A stretch of DNA of 64,000 nucleotides from Nocardioides campestrisoli. GTDB taxonomy: Bacteria; Actinomycetota; Actinomycetes; Propionibacteriales; Nocardioidaceae. The position numbers were made by a program, and so were the translations under genes. Of the stretch, positions 60,713 to 64,000 are shown in pieces. The DNA is taken from the NCBI RefSeq assembly GCF_013624435.2, contig NZ_CP061768.1, positions 2,818,001 through 2,882,000 on the forward strand, read 5' to 3'. The notes beneath the pieces were generated by a model. The model did no database searches. It was not told the DNA's origin and saw only the letters and a program-made list of their open reading frames with translations. The number at the start of each line of letters is the position of its first letter. Within the stretch, counting starts at the first letter, position 1.

Positions 60713-61483
60713 TCACTCCACCTCGATGTCGAAGAGGGTGTCGACCGAGGTCAGCGGCAGCGGGTCCGCGGCCACGATACGCGCCTTGACGGACGCCCTG
60801 CTTGCGGCGACATAGCGCTCGACGTCCTGAACGGTCATGCGCTTCTCCGGACCGCGCAGCCGGTAGAAGTCGAGGATAGTGGCACGGGGGATGTCGCCGT
60901 GTCGGGGCAGTGCCCGGTCTAGCAGGTCGCCTGCCCTGCCGTAGTCGATCTCCATCGCGTCCGCGTCGAAGAACTCGGCAACCCTGCCCTCGGGCTCCGC
61001 CGCGGCGATCAGGGCGCGGTCCCGGTCGTAGAGTCCCAGACGTATCGTCGTGCGCAGCCGGCCGCCCGGCGCCACGAGGCTTAGCAGGCTGGGCACACCG
61101 GCCAGCGCCTCGTCGTCGGTGAACCGGTTCACCAGCCGATCGGCGAGGACGAGGTCGAAGCGACCCCGGAGCGCGGGGGGTGCGGGCTCGGTCGCGTCAT
61201 AGTGCTCGACGGAGCACCGCTCGCCCCCCGACCAATCCCGGGCGGCCTCCTGAATGGCCGCCCGCTGCCCCGGGGCGAAGTCCAGCACGGTCACCCGCGT
61301 CCCGCGGTCCACCGCGGCGCGGATCAGGTGGACGGTGGAGGCGCCCACCACGGCGACCTGCGTGGAGCCTTCCACGCCCTCGAGCATGGCAGTGATGTCA
61401 GCCCCCGTCGGCCCGCCGTTGTAGCTGGCGGCCCAGTAGTCAGAGCCGATCAGGTCCCAGGCCTCGGACTTCGGATTCCCCAT
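60713..61483 (-). CDS. SAM-dependent methyltransferase
   Basis: The 256-residue protein has a class I methyltransferase core: VAVVGASTVHLIRAAVDRGT (modified SAM loop), VTVLDFAPGQRAAI, DLVLADRLVNRFTDDEAL and LSLVAPGGRLRTTI. The C-terminal ~90 residues are helical and basic. The motif I Gly pattern is weaker than usual. It converges on the FAD oxidase gene with 44 bases between stops. It is plausibly a tailoring enzyme of the phosphonate product, though this rests only on location. Confidence 0.72.
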   Translation of the reverse strand: MGNPKSEAWDLIGSDYWAASYNGGPTGADITAMLEGVEGSTQVAVVGASTVHLIRAAVDRGTRVTVLDFAPGQRAAIQEAARDWSGGERCSVEHYDATEPAPPALRGRFDLVLADRLVNRFTDDEALAGVPSLLSLVAPGGRLRTTIRLGLYDRDRALIAAAEPEGRVAEFFDADAMEIDYGRAGDLLDRALPRHGDIPRATILDFYRLRGPEKRMTVQDVERYVAASRASVKARIVAADPLPLTSVDTLFDIEVE

Positions 61484-61568
61484 GTCAGCGCGTCCTTCTG
61501 TCGGTCACCATTGGTGCAGGATTCTCAGGCCCGGCGGTTGCCGAGGATAGGGTGCTTGCCCGACTGGG

Positions 61569-61844
61569 TCACCGGCCCGTTGCCGGGTTTGAGACGAGGC
61601 CTCTCAGCAGCGGCCTCACACGCGTTGACCGGGGCCCTACTTCACAGAGATGCGGAGCAAGGCACGTACAACGCATCGCGGGGGATCTCGTGGCCCAGCG
61701 GCCCTCGCCGGTGTGCTGCCAGTCGGAGTTCCAGTTCTTGATGGTCTTGAGGTCTCGGCCGGTGAGGTCGGCGATCTCGCTGAGGGTCAGGGTGGTGTCG
61801 GGACGGTAGGGGGCCGGCGTAGCGCCGGGCGTCGTGTGGGTCAT
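61569..61844 (-). CDS. Helix-turn-helix protein, probably truncated
   Basis: The first ~45 residues (after MTHTTPGATPAPY) contain LTLSEIADLTGRDLKTIKNW, a MerR/excisionase-like HTH. The remaining ~45 residues are Arg/Pro/Cys-rich and unlike protein, which suggests a frameshift or truncation. It sits about 310 bases from the tRNA attachment end of the island, where integrase/excisionase modules usually lie. No integrase gene remains. Confidence 0.45.
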   Translation of the reverse strand: MTHTTPGATPAPYRPDTTLTLSEIADLTGRDLKTIKNWNSDWQHTGEGRWATRSPAMRCTCLAPHLCEVGPRSTRVRPLLRGLVSNPATGR

Positions 61845-62015
61845 GTCCGGGGACCGTCCGTCGCGATCCGGACCCCGCAATGCACGCCACCTGGCGGCTC
61901 AATCCTTCTCGGCCGGCCGCCTGCGGCCCCCCTGGTTGCCCCCGGTTGCCCCTGGTCGGGCACGCGAGCAAGCGGGCCGCAGGCGTGGAACGGACGTGGG
62001 GTGCACCTGGTGCGA

Positions 62016-62061
62016 CCGGGTTCACCGGGGGCGTTCCTCGCACTATGACACCGATAATCGG
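62016..62061. repeat. Dispersed 46-base repeat, copy B
   Basis: Partner of 22475-22520 (about 35 of 46 bases identical by eye), in the same orientation. It lies ~90 bases inside the right end of the island. See copy A. Confidence 0.4.
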
Positions 62062-62102
62062 GCTCGAGGAAGCGCCGCTGGCCACCAGATGCGTCCAGAA
62101 AT

Positions 62103-62137
62103 GCACTTGGCCCCCACATGATGTGGGGGCCAAGTGC
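62103..62137. terminator. Terminator hairpin downstream of tRNA-fMet
   Basis: GCACTTGGCCCCCACAT pairs with ATGTGGGGGCCAAGTGC, a near-perfect 35-base palindrome. It starts 20 bases after the tRNA 3' end on the minus strand and is followed by ATTTCT. It differs entirely from the hairpins at 23263 and 25113, as expected if it came with the inserted element. Confidence 0.75.
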
Positions 62138-62150
62138 GAATCTTTCGATT

Positions 62151-62182
62151 CCTTTGTAGCGGGGGCAGGATTTGAACCTGCG
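62151..62182 (-). repeat. Candidate attR within the tRNA-fMet 3' end
   Basis: CCTTTGTAGCGGGGGCA (62151-62167) is shared exactly with 25151-25167, plus the T-arm TTTGAACC after three mismatches. It includes the acceptor-stem 3' strand and T-arm, the usual crossover region for tRNA-specific tyrosine integrases. Confidence 0.65.
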
Positions 62183-62230
62183 ACCTCTGGGTTATGAGCC
62201 CAGCGAGCTACCGAGCTGCTCCACCCCGCG
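62157..62230 (-). tRNA. Initiator tRNA-Met (CAU)
   Basis: A 74-base cloverleaf with acceptor CGCGGGG and CCCCGC, anticodon loop CTCATAA, T-arm GCAGG-TTCAAAT-CCTGC. Three consecutive G:C pairs in the anticodon stem (CTGGG/CCCAG) and an unpaired first base (C1 opposite U72) identify it as the initiator. CCA is not encoded. It lies 50 bases before the UPF0182 stop region and in the same direction. Confidence 0.93.
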
Positions 62231-62280
62231 CCGCTGAACAGAACATTACGTGATCCGCGGGGTGGAGCCAAATCCGGGGG

Positions 62281-64000
62281 TCAGTTCCCCGATTCGTAGA
62301 GGTCGGAAGCCTCCTCGACCAGCTTCTGCGCCTCGTCCAGAGCCTCGGCCCAGGCGACGGTGTCGCCCTCGCGCTGCGCGGCGTTGGCCTCCTCGAACTT
62401 GGTCGCGGCCTGGTCGAGCAGGCGACGCACCTGCTGGCTGACCGAGCCCGTCTCCTCCGGCGGGGTCTCCCCCTCCTCGGGATCGGGGTCCGGCGTGGCC
62501 GTCTCGGCGTCCTCGACACCCAGCACGTCGGCGATCGCCCCGCGCAGCGTGGTGTCGATGCCGACCCGGCCGCCGTAGGAGACCAGCACGAAGCTCAGGA
62601 TCGGGTACGCCGACTCCGAGGTGTCACGCGCGGCGTACAGCGGCTGGACGTACATCAGCCCGTTGCCCACCGGCATGGTCAGCAGGTTGCCGTACCGCGG
62701 GTTGATCCCACCCTGGTCGAAGGAGAACAGCTCGTCGCGGACCTCCTCGTCCGAGGCGATCTCGTTGGCCACCTGGGTCGGACCGTTGGTCCGCTCGTCG
62801 GCCAGCTCGAGAGCCTGGATCTTGCCGTAGTCCTCGCTCGTCGCGTCGGAGTTGACCGAGACGAACGCGGCCAGGTTGCTCTTGCCCCGCGGCACGTAGA
62901 CCGAGGAGAGCGACCAGACCTGGTCGGCGGTGTCGGCTGCCTCCACGTCGACCTCGGCGTCCTCGCCCGCAGCGCGCTGCGGGTTGAGGAAGAACCGGTA
63001 CGGCGGCTGCAGGTTGCCGTCGGAGTTCGGGTCCTCCGGCACCTCCCAGCGGTTGTTCTGCGCGTACCAGTCCTCGGGGTCGGTGACGTGGTAGCGGGCG
63101 AACTGGTAGCGCTGTGCCTTGAACAGGTCCTCCGGGTAGCGCAGGTGCGACATCAGCGAGTCCGGGATCTCCTCGCGGTCCTCGACCACGTCGGGGAAGA
63201 CGCCCCGCCAGGCCTTGAGGATCGGGTCCTCGGTGTCCCACTCGTAGAGCCGGACCGTGCCGTCGTAGGCGTCGACGGTCGCCTTCACCGCGTTCCGGGC
63301 GTAGTTGATCTCGTCCGTCGGCAGGGTCTGGAAGCCGGGCGCCTGCTGCAGCGAGTCGTCGGTCATCTCCTCGAACGACTCCTTCTGCGACAGCGGGTAG
63401 CGGTCGGTGACCGTGTAGCCGTCGAGGATCCACTGGATCCGGCCGTCCACCACCGCCGGGTACGGGTCGGCGTCGACGGTCAGCCAGGGGGCGACCTTCT
63501 CCACCATCCGGCGCGGGTTGCGGTCGTAGAGGATCTTGCTGTCCTCGTTGACGCGCGAGGAGAGCAGGATGTTCGGCTCGCCGTACTTGACCGCGAACAG
63601 CACCTTGTTGAACAGGCCGCCGACCGGCACGCCGCCGGCGCCGTCGTAGGTCGTGGTCTGGCTGTCGTCGTCCTCGCCGCGGGGCAGGTCGAGCTCGACG
63701 TCGCGGCCCTCGGCGTTGCCGACGATCGAGTAGTCCGGGCTCTGCTCGCCGAAGTAGACCCGCTGCTCGTAGCCGCCCTCGGCCAGCTCGGTCAGCGCGC
63801 TCTGGTTGTCCTCCTGACCCTCGGCCCACTGGATGCCCGAGGCCTGGTTCCGGTTGTCACCCGGCCGCTGGTTGGCGTACGCCGCGATCATCCCGGTGCC
63901 GTGCGTGTAGACGGTGTGCAGGTTGTTCCAGTTGCGGGCGGAGTCGGCCAGGCCGTCCTGGTCGAGCTCGCGGACGCCGAGCACCACCGCGCGCTCCTCG
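62281..64000 (-). CDS. UPF0182 family membrane protein, C-terminal part
   Basis: The visible 573 residues are the large extracytoplasmic domain of a UPF0182 protein (LVDADPYPAVVDGRIQWILD-like region, NYARNAVKATVDAYDGTVRL, YPEDLFKAQRYQFARYHV, NPRYGNLLTMPVGNGLMYVQ). The C-terminus is acidic and ends in a helical segment. The N-terminal membrane helices lie beyond the right window edge. Function is unknown. Its position beside the initiator tRNA marks the undisturbed chromosome. Confidence 0.9.
   Translation of the reverse strand, partial: EERAVVLGVRELDQDGLADSARNWNNLHTVYTHGTGMIAAYANQRPGDNRNQASGIQWAEGQEDNQSALTELAEGGYEQRVYFGEQSPDYSIVGNAEGRDVELDLPRGEDDDSQTTTYDGAGGVPVGGLFNKVLFAVKYGEPNILLSSRVNEDSKILYDRNPRRMVEKVAPWLTVDADPYPAVVDGRIQWILDGYTVTDRYPLSQKESFEEMTDDSLQQAPGFQTLPTDEINYARNAVKATVDAYDGTVRLYEWDTEDPILKAWRGVFPDVVEDREEIPDSLMSHLRYPEDLFKAQRYQFARYHVTDPEDWYAQNNRWEVPEDPNSDGNLQPPYRFFLNPQRAAGEDAEVDVEAADTADQVWSLSSVYVPRGKSNLAAFVSVNSDATSEDYGKIQALELADERTNGPTQVANEIASDEEVRDELFSFDQGGINPRYGNLLTMPVGNGLMYVQPLYAARDTSESAYPILSFVLVSYGGRVGIDTTLRGAIADVLGVEDAETATPDPDPEEGETPPEETGSVSQQVRRLLDQAATKFEEANAAQREGDTVAWAEALDEAQKLVEEASDLYESGN

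Noticed and set aside
1..64000. CRISPR arrays
   Set aside because: No regularly spaced repeats of 25-40 bases were seen anywhere in the window.

Overview
High-GC actinobacterial chromosome, probably a Nocardioides-like member of the Nocardioidaceae. This rests on base composition, GTG/TTG starts, dense GTGA/ATGA gene overlaps, an initiator tRNA next to a UPF0182 gene, and the general gene content. The genus is an inference. The window starts inside one gene and ends inside another.

Left part, about 1-23 kb, looks like ordinary chromosome. It holds a truncated membrane protein, a glutaminase (glsA) whose upstream region was split by a complete IS30-family element (1882-3190, 3-bp target duplication), a DHA2-type MFS exporter, a Gfo/Idh/MocA oxidoreductase, and a five-gene operon at 6847-13772. 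That operon encodes a processive GT2 polysaccharide synthase, two membrane-linked parallel beta-helix proteins, UDP-glucose 6-dehydrogenase and an OmpA-domain lipoprotein. It reads as a synthase-dependent uronic-acid exopolysaccharide system. Next come a MOSC protein, a DUF1059 protein coupled to an unusual HTH-containing histidine kinase, a YibE/F protein, a TetR-controlled FAD oxidoreductase, a cupin, a DNA/RNA non-specific endonuclease and a Tat-exported acetamidase/formamidase.

The stretch 25.15-62.17 kb looks like a genomic island inserted in the 3' end of tRNA-fMet. The tRNA (62157-62230, minus strand) keeps the intact gene. A 17-bp identical copy of its 3' end, followed by its probable original terminator, lies 37 kb away at 25151-25167. 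A more decayed copy lies at 23303-23316. Around these copies are broken genes: an alcohol dehydrogenase fragment, a response-regulator fragment and a frameshifted nuclease-like gene.

The island carries a biosynthetic region in two parts. The left part (26.4-44.9 kb) has three operons. (i) TPP enzyme, Glu/Leu dehydrogenase-like protein, 2-hydroxyacid dehydrogenase, group-D flavin monooxygenase and acyl-CoA dehydrogenase-like protein. (ii) ACMSD-like amidohydrolase, TrpB, TrpA and a cystathionine gamma-synthase-like enzyme. (iii) A RiPP-like operon: nucleotidyltransferase, small PqqD/RRE protein, ArsR regulator, a 22-residue YxxP precursor peptide, asparagine synthetase with its own C-terminal PqqD-like domain, AurF-type diiron oxygenase, MFS exporter and a P-loop kinase. 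The right part (49.5-61.5 kb) is a phosphonate pathway: PEP mutase, phosphonopyruvate decarboxylase, Fe-alcohol dehydrogenase, hydroxyethylphosphonate dioxygenase, aldehyde dehydrogenase and 2-hydroxyacid dehydrogenase. This is the set known from phosphinothricin biosynthesis up to phosphonoformate. A chorismate-utilising enzyme, a serine hydrolase, an FAD-linked oxidase and a methyltransferase are added. Between the two parts (45.5-49.0 kb) lie a frameshifted methyltransferase and a coupled pair encoding a DEDDh exonuclease and a DDE-transposase-like protein.

Beyond the tRNA the chromosome resumes with UPF0182, which runs off the right edge.
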